In this document: in pieces, positions 7,519-16,437 of the stretch
Numbering within the stretch: position 1 is the first letter of the stretch
Layout of the letters: each line of letters starts with the position of its first letter
Assembly (NCBI RefSeq): GCF_003234935.1
Contig: NZ_QKSB01000001.1
Location: forward strand, 620,001-684,000
Direction: 5' to 3'
DNA from: Putridiphycobacter roseus
Lineage (GTDB): Bacteria > Bacteroidota > Bacteroidia > Flavobacteriales_D > Crocinitomicaceae
DNA: 64,000 nucleotides
Made by a program: the position numbers and the translations under genes
Notes under the pieces: model-generated
The model's database searches: none
Told to the model about the DNA's origin: nothing
Seen by the model: the letters and a program-made list of their open reading frames with translations, nothing else

Positions 7519-9198
7519 TTAATTTATAATTGTTTTTTTGGTAAAGCTTTGCACGATTAATCCTACGAAAATAACAATAGAACTACCGATAATATTATAG
7601 AGTAAATAACTTAAATCAAAGTAATTGTAAACGGTTAAAAAGTGTAATATTAAAACCGACACTTGTCCGATTATTGCAGCAATTAAAGCGGCGCTCCCAT
7701 TTACTTTTTTAAAGAAAAAGGCCAATAAAAACACCCCTAAAATAGTTCCGTAAAATAAGGAGCCTAAAATATTCACCAATTGAATAAGGTTTTCAAAAAG
7801 ACCTGCTACCAGTGCAATACAAATAGCTAGAACTCCCCAAGCCACAGTCAGTAATTTACTTACTCTCAAATCTCTTTTCTCATCTTCGTTATCTACCACA
7901 AATTTTTTGTAAAAATCAATAGTTGTTGTCGAAGCTAAAGCATTTAATTCTCCAGCAGTGGAAGACATGGCCGCAGAAAAAATAACAGCCAACAGTAAAC
8001 CTATTAACCCATGTGGTAAAAAGTTTAATATAAACGTTAAGAATATGTAATCACTATCCTTTGATTTATAATCTGGATCAAGTACTTCTACCTCTTTTTT
8101 ATAAGCCTTTCTTAAGGAATCTTGTCTGCTTTGTAAAACGCTTAAATTTGCAAATGCAAGGTCTTTTTCTCCCGACCAGCTCAATAAAGCTTTATTCTTC
8201 TCTTCGAAAGTTTCATTGTAAGAATCGTGCAATGCACTTAATTTTTGATTTTCGCTCAATTCAATATTTGTTGTCGCCGCATTAAAAATGATTGGTGGCT
8301 TATTAAATTGAAAAGAAACAAAAACCATTACCCCAATAAATAGGATGAAAAATTGCATTGGTATTTTAAATAAACCATTGAACATTAAGCCTAGTCTAGA
8401 TGCTTTCAGAGATTTACCTCCTAAATAACGTTGTACTTGTGATTGATCCGTACCAAAATAAGATAGAAATAAAAATAAGCCACCAATTAGACCTGAAAAG
8501 AGGGTATACCTATTTTTAGGATCAACCGAAAGGTCAATGATTTCCATTTTACCCATTTGACCGGCAATATCCAGTCCTTTTGAAAAACCAACAGTAGATG
8601 GAATACTATCTAAAACATAATAAAATGCAATAAACATTCCACCCATAATAACGCCCATTTGCCACTTTTGCGTCAATGAAACGGCCCTACTTCCACCAGA
8701 AACGGTATAAACTATCACCAAGCCACCAATAATGACACAGGTTAAATTTAAATTCCAGTTTAATAAAGTAGACAAAATAATGGCTGGTGCATAAATGGTT
8801 ATTCCTGCAGCTAAGCCTCTTGAAACCAAGAATAAAAATGCCGTAAATGCCCTCACCCTGACGTCAAATCTTTGTTCTAAATATTGATAAGCAGTATATA
8901 CTTTTAAGCGATAATAAATTGGCAGAAAGAAAATGGAGATTAAAATCATGGCCAAGGGCAAACCAAAATAAAATTGGATAAATCCCATACCACTTTCATA
9001 CGCTTGTCCAGGAGTAGATAAAAAAGTTATTGCACTGGCTTGAGTCGCCATGATAGACAATCCAATGGTCATCCAATTCTCTGCATTATTTCCTTTTAAA
9101 TAACTCTCTAGGTTTTTATTTTTTCTTGTTTTCCAAGCGCCGTACCCTACTATAGTAAGTAGTGTAATCGCCAGAATTAACCAATCTATACCACTCAT
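7519..9198 (-). CDS. Sodium:solute symporter (SSS family) in a deacetylase operon
   Basis: The 559-aa transporter has the typical SSS start ('DWLILAITLLTIVGYGAWKTRKNKNLESYLKGN'), then 'MATQASAITFLSTPGQAYESGMGFIQFYFGLPLAMI' and 'FGTDQSQVQRYLGGKS', and 13 or more membrane segments. A hydrophilic stretch of about 75 residues (roughly 308-385, rich in Lys, Glu and Asp) is inserted between two helices, which is common in Bacteroidota members. The substrate is unknown. Because it is coupled to a secreted PIG-L deacetylase, an amino sugar or deacetylated saccharide is a fair guess. Its start overlaps the stop of a 37-aa membrane miniprotein (ATGA, 9195-9198). Confidence 0.92.
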   Translation of the reverse strand: MSGIDWLILAITLLTIVGYGAWKTRKNKNLESYLKGNNAENWMTIGLSIMATQASAITFLSTPGQAYESGMGFIQFYFGLPLAMILISIFFLPIYYRLKVYTAYQYLEQRFDVRVRAFTAFLFLVSRGLAAGITIYAPAIILSTLLNWNLNLTCVIIGGLVIVYTVSGGSRAVSLTQKWQMGVIMGGMFIAFYYVLDSIPSTVGFSKGLDIAGQMGKMEIIDLSVDPKNRYTLFSGLIGGLFLFLSYFGTDQSQVQRYLGGKSLKASRLGLMFNGLFKIPMQFFILFIGVMVFVSFQFNKPPIIFNAATTNIELSENQKLSALHDSYNETFEEKNKALLSWSGEKDLAFANLSVLQSRQDSLRKAYKKEVEVLDPDYKSKDSDYIFLTFILNFLPHGLIGLLLAVIFSAAMSSTAGELNALASTTTIDFYKKFVVDNEDEKRDLRVSKLLTVAWGVLAICIALVAGLFENLIQLVNILGSLFYGTILGVFLLAFFFKKVNGSAALIAAIIGQVSVLILHFLTVYNYFDLSYLLYNIIGSSIVIFVGLIVQSFTKKTIIN

Positions 9199-9308
9199 AT
9201 ACTGTATGTTTTAGTAATGAATAAATAAATGGCTATTTGTAAGGCTAAAAAAAACATTAGTCCCCAATACCAAGCATTCCAATTTGTTTTGTCTTTTTCT
9301 TCTTCCAT
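9195..9308 (-). CDS. 37-aa membrane miniprotein coupled to the symporter
   Basis: The ORF encodes MEEEKDKTNWNAWYWGLMFF followed by LALQIAIYLFITKTYSI. It has an acidic/basic N-terminus, a Trp-rich interface (NWNAWYW) and one transmembrane helix. Its ATG overlaps the stop of the PIG-L gene (TAATG, 9306-9310), and its stop overlaps the ATG of the symporter (ATGA, 9195-9198). It therefore fills the gap between the two larger genes exactly, in a frame set by both. I infer a small accessory subunit of the symporter, by analogy with the small partner proteins known for some SSS transporters. It is shorter than those I know, and I do not recognise a named family. Confidence 0.8.
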   Translation of the reverse strand: MEEEKDKTNWNAWYWGLMFFLALQIAIYLFITKTYSI

Positions 9309-11734
9309 TATGGCTGGTAGCTTAATAAATTTGCAAATAATTTATAAGCACCGCTTACTCCTTTAGGTAATTCTCTAAAAAAGGAAATACCAGTATACAC
9401 GAATCTTCCTTTGCCATAGTTGGCAACAATTAAGCCGCCTGACACGGGTTCTTCATCCACATCATTCCACGCAAGGATAGGAGTATATTCTTCACTCCAA
9501 TTGGTCGCAAAATACAACCCTCTTTCTTGCACCCAACCCTTAAAATCGTCAGCCGTAATTTTATTTGGACTATTTAGTAAGGCATGGTCTTTAGCTAAAA
9601 ACGTAGGGCTTGCATTTTCATCCGTCACCCTATCTCTTGACAATTCAAAAGGAAAGGGACCAAAACTTTCTGACTTCACTCTTCTTGACGCGGTATTATA
9701 TTGCATCACCACATTTCCTCCGTTTTTTACATACGCAAATAATTTATCATCAAAATTTTTCAATTCTGGATACACATTATAAATTCTAATACCTAGTACT
9801 ACGGTCTCGAATCCGCTAAAGTCTACTTTTGCTAAATCACTCACTTCAAACTCTTCTACAATAAAACCTAATTGTTGAATAGCTTTTGGCACATCTCCTT
9901 TTACACCATTAATGTACGCCACTTTTCCAGGGATTATTTTGGCATCTAAAGGAACACAAGCTAACACCGCTTGACGAAAGATGGCTTGCGTTGGAATATG
10001 ATCGTATTTAATTTCAGTATAATATTGCAGAGGTTGACCGTTTTTATTACTCAATGTCAAATCACCTTTCACCGCTTGCGCATTAGGGGTTAATTTAAAT
10101 GTCACCCATTGTTCTGCATTTTTCTTTGCAATTTCAATGTTGATTTTTGTTGGAGAAACAGTCCATCCCTTTGGCGCTGTAATCACAATCTCATCCGCTA
10201 AATCCTTTTTAAAACTTTGTACCTTCAATTTAACTTCTTTCGTTTCATTGGGCTTTAAAACGGCATTTGACTCTTCAAAATTAACTGCAAAATTTGGCGT
10301 TACGATCAATTCTCGACTTCTTTCGCCGTAAGATGGGTCTCTCCATTTATAAATTGCAGGTACGGTATAAGCCATTGTGTTTTCTCCAATTTTCAATTGA
10401 ATGGTCTTTTCAATACTCGGTCGACTAATTGGTGCTGCTAAATCGCGTGGATTCACAACTGTAAATAAATTCACAAATGGTTTTTCTAACCAATAGGGAT
10501 TTGAAAAATTAATGGCCGGATTGGCTATAGTTTTTATCAAAACTTCTTCATTTTTTTCACAAGTCACCCAATTTTGTTCCTCTAAAACTTTTACCGTTAA
10601 ATCTGAACGGTTAGTCAAATTCAAACTCAATTCAATTACTTCACCAGAAAGACCTGAAAAATCTGTTCCAGTCAAATCAATATATAGCCCTAGGCAATTA
10701 ATAATAATATCATCAATTCTTTTAATTTTCTCTTCCTTAAAGTAAGATGCTGGCAATTTTTCTAATCCTTTTTTAATTTGAAATAACAAAGGCACACTTG
10801 CTACTGGATTGGCAAAATTGAAGTTATTTAATAAGCTTTTAAAATTTTTATCGAAGTTTGCATCTACCAATTTCGTCCAACTTTTGTCCACCTCTTCAAA
10901 AAAGTCACTTTTCAATTTTGTTCCTGCCATGTGTTCAAAATACTCTAAGCGACTACCTCTTTCCACTATGGCACCAAAACCTTGACACTTGTGTTGACTT
11001 CTTGCAATGGTTCCTATTTCGTTGTAAGACATTCCCAATAATGGATCGTACCCACCAATATCCGCTACTAAGTAATTTTCATTGTCCTTTGCTTGTGCTG
11101 CAATTTCTTTATTCCACCAAGAAGAAGCATTCCAATATACCGATTTTGCTTGCCAAACTCCAAATTCCTTTACTTGTTCTGGCATGTACGTCGGGTCAGC
11201 CGCCTTTGAAAAAGCTTCGATTGCTAAAATTGCAGAAGCAGTATGATGACCGTGACCACCTCTTTTGTCGGGCGGAAAACGTGTAATGATTACTTCTGGT
11301 TTAAACTTTCTAATCACCATCACTACGTCGGCCAACATCAATTCTTTTCCCCATTTCTCAAAAGTCTCCTTTGCCGACTTAGAATAACCAAAATCTACTG
11401 CCCTTGAAAAAAATTGCTTTGCGCCATCATGACTTCTCGCTGCTAATAACTCTTGGGTTCTTAACACTCCTAAATCTGCCCCTAATTCTTCTCCAATTAA
11501 ATTCTGACCGCCATCTCCTCTTGTCAAGGACAAATATGCAGTTTCCGCATTTTCACCGAGCGACAACCAAGCTAATGCCCTTGTGTTTTCGTCGTCGGGA
11601 TGAGCTGCCACATATAACACTCTTTTTAAAGAATGTGCTTTTTGTAAATCCTTATAGATTCTAGAGGAACTTTCGTTGGCCATGCCGGAGAAAGAAAGCA
11701 GTAAGATATATATAGAAAGTATTATTCGCATCAT
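9308..11734 (-). CDS. Secreted PIG-L family deacetylase with C-terminal extra domains
   Basis: The 808-aa protein begins with a signal peptide (about 1-20). The PIG-L/LmbE zinc deacetylase domain follows (about 35-270), with the AHPDDE motif at 44-49 and a downstream 'RGGHGHHTAS' metal-ligand motif. The middle (about 340-590) looks like Ig/NEW3-type beta domains ('EVKLKVQSFKKDLADEIVITAPKGWTVSP'). The last 200 residues resemble a class I glutamine amidotransferase/ThuA-like fold ('VVLGIRIYNVYPELKNFDDKLFAYVKNGGNVVMQYNT'). The family removes acetyl groups from N-acetylglucosamine-type amino sugars. Its size and export point to extracytoplasmic saccharide processing and not to bacillithiol or GPI biosynthesis. 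It is translationally coupled to the 37-aa miniprotein. Confidence 0.9.
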   Translation of the reverse strand: MMRIILSIYILLLSFSGMANESSSRIYKDLQKAHSLKRVLYVAAHPDDENTRALAWLSLGENAETAYLSLTRGDGGQNLIGEELGADLGVLRTQELLAARSHDGAKQFFSRAVDFGYSKSAKETFEKWGKELMLADVVMVIRKFKPEVIITRFPPDKRGGHGHHTASAILAIEAFSKAADPTYMPEQVKEFGVWQAKSVYWNASSWWNKEIAAQAKDNENYLVADIGGYDPLLGMSYNEIGTIARSQHKCQGFGAIVERGSRLEYFEHMAGTKLKSDFFEEVDKSWTKLVDANFDKNFKSLLNNFNFANPVASVPLLFQIKKGLEKLPASYFKEEKIKRIDDIIINCLGLYIDLTGTDFSGLSGEVIELSLNLTNRSDLTVKVLEEQNWVTCEKNEEVLIKTIANPAINFSNPYWLEKPFVNLFTVVNPRDLAAPISRPSIEKTIQLKIGENTMAYTVPAIYKWRDPSYGERSRELIVTPNFAVNFEESNAVLKPNETKEVKLKVQSFKKDLADEIVITAPKGWTVSPTKINIEIAKKNAEQWVTFKLTPNAQAVKGDLTLSNKNGQPLQYYTEIKYDHIPTQAIFRQAVLACVPLDAKIIPGKVAYINGVKGDVPKAIQQLGFIVEEFEVSDLAKVDFSGFETVVLGIRIYNVYPELKNFDDKLFAYVKNGGNVVMQYNTASRRVKSESFGPFPFELSRDRVTDENASPTFLAKDHALLNSPNKITADDFKGWVQERGLYFATNWSEEYTPILAWNDVDEEPVSGGLIVANYGKGRFVYTGISFFRELPKGVSGAYKLFANLLSYQP

Positions 11735-11977
11735 GGAAAAGTTGTTTTATTAAAAATGATAAATGCAGAAAAGAATATCCATCCTGCATTTTTTTACCTC
11801 ACAAAGCTAACAAGAAATAAGCGCAATGTCTTCACCAAAAACTTCCATTCTTGGTACTCAATTGTTAAAAAATCTAAATTTACAATTACCAAAAAGAATT
11901 AAAATTGAAGAAATAGCATTTAAATAGTAAGCCTATAAATAAAAACACCAGTATACGATTAGCGATTTAAAATATTT

Positions 11978-11985
11978 TACCTTTA
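11978..11985 (+). promoter_or_regulatory. Likely -7 promoter element TACCTTTA
   Basis: It matches TAnnTTTG except for the last base and ends 5 bp before the ATG at 11991, implying an almost leaderless mRNA. Confidence 0.35.
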
Positions 11986-11990
11986 CCGGT

Positions 11991-12719
11991 ATGTCAAAAG
12001 TAAAATTTTATTCTCTCGTCATTTTCCTTTTTTTTATGGGGATAAACAAAACAGGTTACAATCAAATTAATGCTGTAAATTGGGGCGTTTCAGACACAAA
12101 CTTGTTCATCTCAAAAAACACAGACTATGGCACCGTACACGATTATTTAGCGCTTTACAATTATTCAGGGCAAGATTTGCAAATGCGCTGGGTAAAATAT
12201 TTGGACAGTAATTGGCCAACTTGGTGGGGAATTTCCTTTACTGATCCTGCCAATTACCATACTAACATTTTAAACTTAGACAGTGCTGACTTTACGTTAA
12301 CGGATCCTGTTGGTTTTTCAAATAAGTTAATCATAGGGGTCGATCATCAAGCTTATGCTTGGTATGCCACTGCACATTTTAAAGTTTTTCCTGTTTTACA
12401 CCGAGAAGACACTTTATGGCTACACTACAACATTGAAATAGCACAGGGAAATGCTACGGCAACCATATCTCAAAATTTAAATAAATTTAAATGGCAGTAT
12501 CTCCCATCCCTGCACCAAATAAATATGACAGGTAATTTAACCGCGCAAAAAAGCTTTACCCTATTCAATTTAGCTGGACAAAAAATAATGCAACAAACAA
12601 TTACAACGAGCGCCTCCACCTACAATATAAAACTACCCCATTTAAAAACTGGCGTTTATTTTATACAATTAAGGGATAAAGAAGGGCTGATAATGGAGAC
12701 CAAAAAATTCATTTTTTAG
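11991..12719 (+). CDS. Secreted protein with T9SS type A sorting domain
   Basis: The 242-aa protein has a hydrophobic signal (about 5-20). The compact beta-rich domain has no recognised motif ('NTDYGTVHDYLALYNYSGQDLQMRWVKYLDSNWPTWWGISFTDPANYHT'). The C-terminal 75 residues match the T9SS type A domain ('FTLFNLAGQKIMQQTITTSASTYNIKLPHLKTGVYFIQLRDKEGLIMETKKFIF'). It is expected to cross the outer membrane through the type IX system. The function is unknown. It is convergent with the next gene (2 bp apart). Confidence 0.85.
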   Translation: MSKVKFYSLVIFLFFMGINKTGYNQINAVNWGVSDTNLFISKNTDYGTVHDYLALYNYSGQDLQMRWVKYLDSNWPTWWGISFTDPANYHTNILNLDSADFTLTDPVGFSNKLIIGVDHQAYAWYATAHFKVFPVLHREDTLWLHYNIEIAQGNATATISQNLNKFKWQYLPSLHQINMTGNLTAQKSFTLFNLAGQKIMQQTITTSASTYNIKLPHLKTGVYFIQLRDKEGLIMETKKFIF

Positions 12720-12720
12720 T

Positions 12721-13482
12721 TTAATCCACCATACTATAGGCTTGTAAGCTTTCATTTAAAAATTTCATTGCTTTTTCCTCTTCCACATGGCTAGCGGCTA
12801 AAACTGCCCCTTGCCAATTTGCTGCCCAAGCCCCATTGTTTAATGCTTTTAATTTTTTGGTTGGAATAGGTTCTCCATTCTGATAACCGGAAACATAAAA
12901 ATACATAGCTGGCACCACCTGATCAGGAATAGCTAGACCAGCGCCAATGGAAATTGTTTTTTCGGCATTTACCAACGCATAAATACCCATATCAAAATGA
13001 TGTGGCCATACCCTTATTGTAGTATCCAAATTGTTTTGCGCGATAAAATTTGAAAAAGCCGATTTGGCTATAGTTAATCGCTTTGCAAAATCCGCCACTT
13101 CTGAACCTATAAATTTAAACACCTTATCGGAAGTAATAATAGGATAAGGTAAATCATAATGAAAATGATATTCGAAGGGCGTTTTTAGATGGTGTTTTAC
13201 CCCTTGGGCTTTCAACCATATCACATTTTCCGCGTGTGTTGATTTTTCAATATCTAAAACTTGCGTGATTTTTTTACCTTCAAACCACTCCAAATTACCT
13301 GTTTCTAAATTTAAGGCAACACGATTCTTATTCCGCCCAAAAACGTGTGTTGTTAATCTATTGGTATCCGATTCCCATCCTAAATTGGTATGACTATCGT
13401 CGGCTTTCACCGAAACAAAACAGATGGCAGCTGCTGCTAAATATTGGGATGCTAAATGTAACTCCTGAATGGTTTCTTTCAT
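12721..13482 (-). CDS. Conserved protein of unknown function
   Basis: The 253-aa soluble protein lacks a signal peptide. Striking segments are 'KADDSHTNLGW' near the N-terminus, 'YHFHYDLPYP' in the middle, 'IRVWPHHFDMGIYALV' and 'ISIGAGLAIPD....YFYVSGY'. The several His/Asp motifs hint at metal or ligand binding. I recall similar full-length proteins in other Bacteroidota but no assigned function. It is a single gene, convergent with the T9SS cargo gene at 11991-12719; the protease gene upstream on the same strand is separated by a terminator. Confidence 0.8.
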   Translation of the reverse strand: MKETIQELHLASQYLAAAAICFVSVKADDSHTNLGWESDTNRLTTHVFGRNKNRVALNLETGNLEWFEGKKITQVLDIEKSTHAENVIWLKAQGVKHHLKTPFEYHFHYDLPYPIITSDKVFKFIGSEVADFAKRLTIAKSAFSNFIAQNNLDTTIRVWPHHFDMGIYALVNAEKTISIGAGLAIPDQVVPAMYFYVSGYQNGEPIPTKKLKALNNGAWAANWQGAVLAASHVEEEKAMKFLNESLQAYSMVD

Positions 13483-13544
13483 ACTATTGTTTTTAACACT
13501 ATAGTTCTTAAGACGTATTCAACATAAATACATTACAATTTAAT

Positions 13545-13575
13545 AAAAAAAAAGCCACCTTTTGCAAGGTGGCTT
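13545..13575 (-). terminator. Intrinsic terminator after the C1 peptidase gene
   Basis: The stem is AAGCCACCTT / AAGGTGGCTT (10 bp, 13552-13575, 4-nt loop). On the minus strand it is followed by a run of T residues, 25 bp beyond the peptidase stop. Confidence 0.88.
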
Positions 13576-13599
13576 CAAAATAAAATATTGGTTTAAATA

Positions 13600-14826
13600 T
13601 TACTTTACACCTAATTTCTTTTTCATTGATTTTGTCAATGCATCTTTATGTAAAAAGATGTTGATTGTTTTATTTTTAAAGAATGCTTCTGAAGCATAAA
13701 AATATCCATCACAATCATTTGTTGTACCCCAAGAATTTTTAATCAACAAGTACTTTGTTCCTTTTTGATCCTTGTATAAACCAACTGCATGCATGCCATG
13801 ATCGTCAGTTGTTTGCTTATTATCGTACCCTTTTTGACGAGAAGCTTGTGTAATCACTTCTTCTTCTACAGGCGCATCAAAACAAGATGCTTTTTTCTCT
13901 GATCCTTCATCAGAAAAGTTTTTGTTGTCTTTTCCGGAAACAAAAATGGAAGATTTATCTTTTGGTACAATGGCTAAACCAGCTTTATAATTAAAATATT
14001 TTTCTGACACATCAGAACCCCAAGCGAAAGTATATCCATTCATCAAAGCATCTTCAGCTACTTGCCAAAACTCATCTAAAGGCACGTTATAACTTGAAGC
14101 CCATGTCCAATTATCTGGCACTCTAATTGGTGCTTTTTCATAAAATGGATTGTGTGAAAATGAAGTCACTGAAATATAATCATCCATGTTCATGCCTAAT
14201 TCATCTCTGTAAGTTATTGGATTCATTTTCTTTCCTTCAGATTCGAATTCAAATTCTTCCACATTACTTGGCACTGATCCTAAATAAGCATTTAAAATAC
14301 CATCAATGGCTTTTACCCAAGCAGAAGACAATCCTTCTCCTCCTCTTAACTCTTTTGCTCTTTTTAAAACACCATCCATAGCACCCTTCAATACCTCTGA
14401 AAGTTCTGCATGTGTATGTTTTTCACTGCCATAATTTAATCCTTCATACGCTGTTAATGGCACAATTCCATACTGCTTGATTACCCAAGGAATATCGACA
14501 AAAGCACCACCTTCATCAAAATTAGCTTTTCCGTCTAAACGAATATAGTTAATGGCTTTTCCAATGTATGCAAATCTTGCAATCCACATTTGAGAAAGGA
14601 TATGATCTCCCTTTCCCATTCTTTTTAATTCTGATTCGAAAAAAGACAAAGTTGAAAAACTCCAACAAGTCCCAGTATATCCTTGCGATAAAACAGGCGT
14701 TGCATCCAAATGTGCTAACTTTTCAAATTTGTATTCACTTCCTTCTTTGTTTGTTGAATACTCGGTTTGTGCAATACTTGTTAAACCAATTAACAAAAAG
14801 CTTGCAGCTATAATAATTCTCTTCAT
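13600..14826 (-). CDS. C1 family cysteine peptidase (bleomycin hydrolase/PepC-like), exported
   Basis: The protein is 408 aa from the ATG at 14826. That start gives a clean signal peptide (MKRIIIAASFLLIGLTSIAQ), whereas the longer open frame from 14892 would add 22 unrelated residues. The papain-like catalytic residues are visible: Cys at about 54 in 'YTGTCWSFS', His in 'DDHGMHAVG' and Asn in 'LIKNSWG'. The long insertions between them match the C1B (aminopeptidase C/bleomycin hydrolase) plan. A periplasmic aminopeptidase or endopeptidase role is inferred. It is transcribed alone and ends at a strong terminator. Confidence 0.92.
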   Translation of the reverse strand: MKRIIIAASFLLIGLTSIAQTEYSTNKEGSEYKFEKLAHLDATPVLSQGYTGTCWSFSTLSFFESELKRMGKGDHILSQMWIARFAYIGKAINYIRLDGKANFDEGGAFVDIPWVIKQYGIVPLTAYEGLNYGSEKHTHAELSEVLKGAMDGVLKRAKELRGGEGLSSAWVKAIDGILNAYLGSVPSNVEEFEFESEGKKMNPITYRDELGMNMDDYISVTSFSHNPFYEKAPIRVPDNWTWASSYNVPLDEFWQVAEDALMNGYTFAWGSDVSEKYFNYKAGLAIVPKDKSSIFVSGKDNKNFSDEGSEKKASCFDAPVEEEVITQASRQKGYDNKQTTDDHGMHAVGLYKDQKGTKYLLIKNSWGTTNDCDGYFYASEAFFKNKTINIFLHKDALTKSMKKKLGVK

Positions 14827-14942
14827 AGTTTGTTTTTGATAGACCTTAAAATTAAGGAATACTAAAGAGAAAACCACCAATAATTCATCCAAACTTTAGA
14901 AAAAACATGCTTAAAGGTGAGAATGCTGGTTAATCGGAGAAA

Positions 14943-16103
14943 TTATTTACTTAAAATCCAAGTTGAAATATTATTCGCATTTAAATTAGCTTTGGCTTCT
15001 TTTGCGGAATCGATAGAATTGAAGCCACTAGTAGCCACACGATAAAGCCCTTTGTGTTTGTCTAAAATATACGCTTCATAACCTGCATCACTTAATTGTT
15101 CCATCAAGTTATAAGCATTTTCTTCTACTGAAAAACAACCTGCTATCAATTGGTATGCCGCCGCATGCACATCACTTGTCTTTACAGCAGTACTTGATTT
15201 AGCAATTTCAACATTTTCATTTTCGATTTTTAATTTATCTAATTTGACAGGAATATATAATTCTTCATCAAACTTAAAATTATAAACCTCTACAGAATTT
15301 GGCATTTCACTAATCAATTCCTCAAAGGACTTTCCTAAATGAATAGCCTCCACAGGTTTTGCTGCAACTCTTGTTCTGTAAGTTTGGTCGGCTTTAAAAG
15401 AATGAAAAGGATTAAAATCTGAAACTTGAATATTACCTGTTTCTAAGAAATCTGTTTTCATTGGAATCCAGTAAGTATAGAATAATAATGGAATAGCACA
15501 TGCAACAGCTAAATAACCTAATCTTTTACCTACACTTCGTTCTCTTTGAATTGGAATAATTTTTTCATCCTTTTCTTCCAAAACTACTGCTTCTACTTTC
15601 TCCAACTTGTCGAATTCAAGAGCAGTTGCTTCTACAGGTACATTTAAAGGAATCACTTTTTCTAAAATTGGCGCTACCACCTTTTCTGCTTCAGCCGAAA
15701 CAAATTGAACACTTGACAATCCGTATGCAGCCAACAATAAATTCACCTCTCTATTTTGCTCAAAAACAATATTCCCATCTTGCTCAAATAGATACCCAAT
15801 TTCACCAAAATCTAGTCTTTTTTCCTCTTTTAACAGACGACGCCATGTTACAACCTTACTATCAATGGAAAGCAATGCATTTACATAGTTAACGCCCTCT
15901 TTTTCGACTACGTAATTAGCCAACAAACCATCATTACTTTGTAACTTAGCGTTGAATAAAACGTGCTTAGAAGGCGGTGTAATCTTTTGCTTAGCTGCAT
16001 CAATCACTGCAGGGTTATAATTGGCAATAAAACCACCAAAATTAGGAACCACCACACAGTTGTTGTGGCGCAATAAATCAATTATGTGTTGGGCTAAATT
16101 CAT
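14943..16103 (-). CDS. HU-CCDC81-like domain and SPOR domain protein
   Basis: The protein is 386 aa from the ATG at 16103 (an in-frame TTG at 16109 is less likely). The N-terminal 130 residues match the bacteroidetal HU-CCDC81 module ('HIIDLLRHNNCVVVPNFGGFIANYNPA' and 'NALLSIDSKVVTWRRLLKEEKRLDFGEIGYLF'). A single membrane helix lies near 200-215 ('LGYLAVACAIPLLFYTYWI'). The last 75 residues form a SPOR domain ('YQLIAGCFSVEENAYNLMEQLSDAGYEAYIL...YRVATSGFNSIDSAKEA'), which binds denuded peptidoglycan glycans at division septa. The N-terminus faces the cytoplasm and SPOR faces the periplasm. A link between nucleoid or cytoplasmic structure and septal wall is inference. Confidence 0.9.
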   Translation of the reverse strand: MNLAQHIIDLLRHNNCVVVPNFGGFIANYNPAVIDAAKQKITPPSKHVLFNAKLQSNDGLLANYVVEKEGVNYVNALLSIDSKVVTWRRLLKEEKRLDFGEIGYLFEQDGNIVFEQNREVNLLLAAYGLSSVQFVSAEAEKVVAPILEKVIPLNVPVEATALEFDKLEKVEAVVLEEKDEKIIPIQRERSVGKRLGYLAVACAIPLLFYTYWIPMKTDFLETGNIQVSDFNPFHSFKADQTYRTRVAAKPVEAIHLGKSFEELISEMPNSVEVYNFKFDEELYIPVKLDKLKIENENVEIAKSSTAVKTSDVHAAAYQLIAGCFSVEENAYNLMEQLSDAGYEAYILDKHKGLYRVATSGFNSIDSAKEAKANLNANNISTWILSK

Positions 16104-16110
16104 CTTCAAA

Positions 16111-16118
16111 CAAAAATA
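16111..16118 (-). promoter_or_regulatory. -7 promoter element TATTTTTG for the SPOR gene
   Basis: The plus strand reads CAAAAATA, which is TAnnTTTG on the minus strand, 8 bp upstream of the ATG at 16103. That spacing implies a nearly leaderless mRNA. Confidence 0.5.
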
Positions 16119-16421
16119 CTAAAATAGTATTAATGATACGGTACAATGCTTGTTTTTGTTACCGCCAATTTCAAAAAAAAAACCTTCCCATGCTCAAACC
16201 TGCAAGCAACTTAACTCTAAACAGCTACAAATCATCAAACAACAATAACCTTATAGCAGTCACTTAAGGATAAAAGTTACTGCAAAGAAAGTCCAGAACG
16301 GACATAAAACACCCCATAAATTAAAAAGGATATTTTTATTAAAAAACCCTTATGCCCTGCTTTACTTTTTATTCCCCTTAATTTGATGGATACCCAAGAC
16401 AGTCATTTAGGATTAAATCCG

Positions 16422-16429
16422 TAATTTTG
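16422..16429 (+). promoter_or_regulatory. -7 promoter element TAATTTTG
   Basis: It is a perfect match to TAnnTTTG, 8 bp before the ATG at 16438. Confidence 0.5.
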
Positions 16430-16437
16430 TCGCCTGT

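Larger units (their letters stand above)
16104..16437. other. Divergent intergenic region (334 bp)
   Basis: It separates the SPOR gene (leftward) from the TerB-DnaJ gene (rightward). Apart from a -7 element on each side (16111-16118 minus, 16422-16429 plus) I see no ORF, strong hairpin or repeat. Confidence 0.6.

Noticed and set aside
10858..11286. 142-aa open frame on the plus strand
   Set aside because: It is antisense to the PIG-L deacetylase domain, with low-complexity Leu/His/Pro composition and no recognised motif.
11761..11791. AAATGCAG / CTGCATTT hairpin with T-run on the plus strand, between divergent genes
   Set aside because: It looks like a terminator on the plus strand, but no plus-strand gene ends upstream, the stem is 8 bp with a 15-nt loop, and it may be coincidental.
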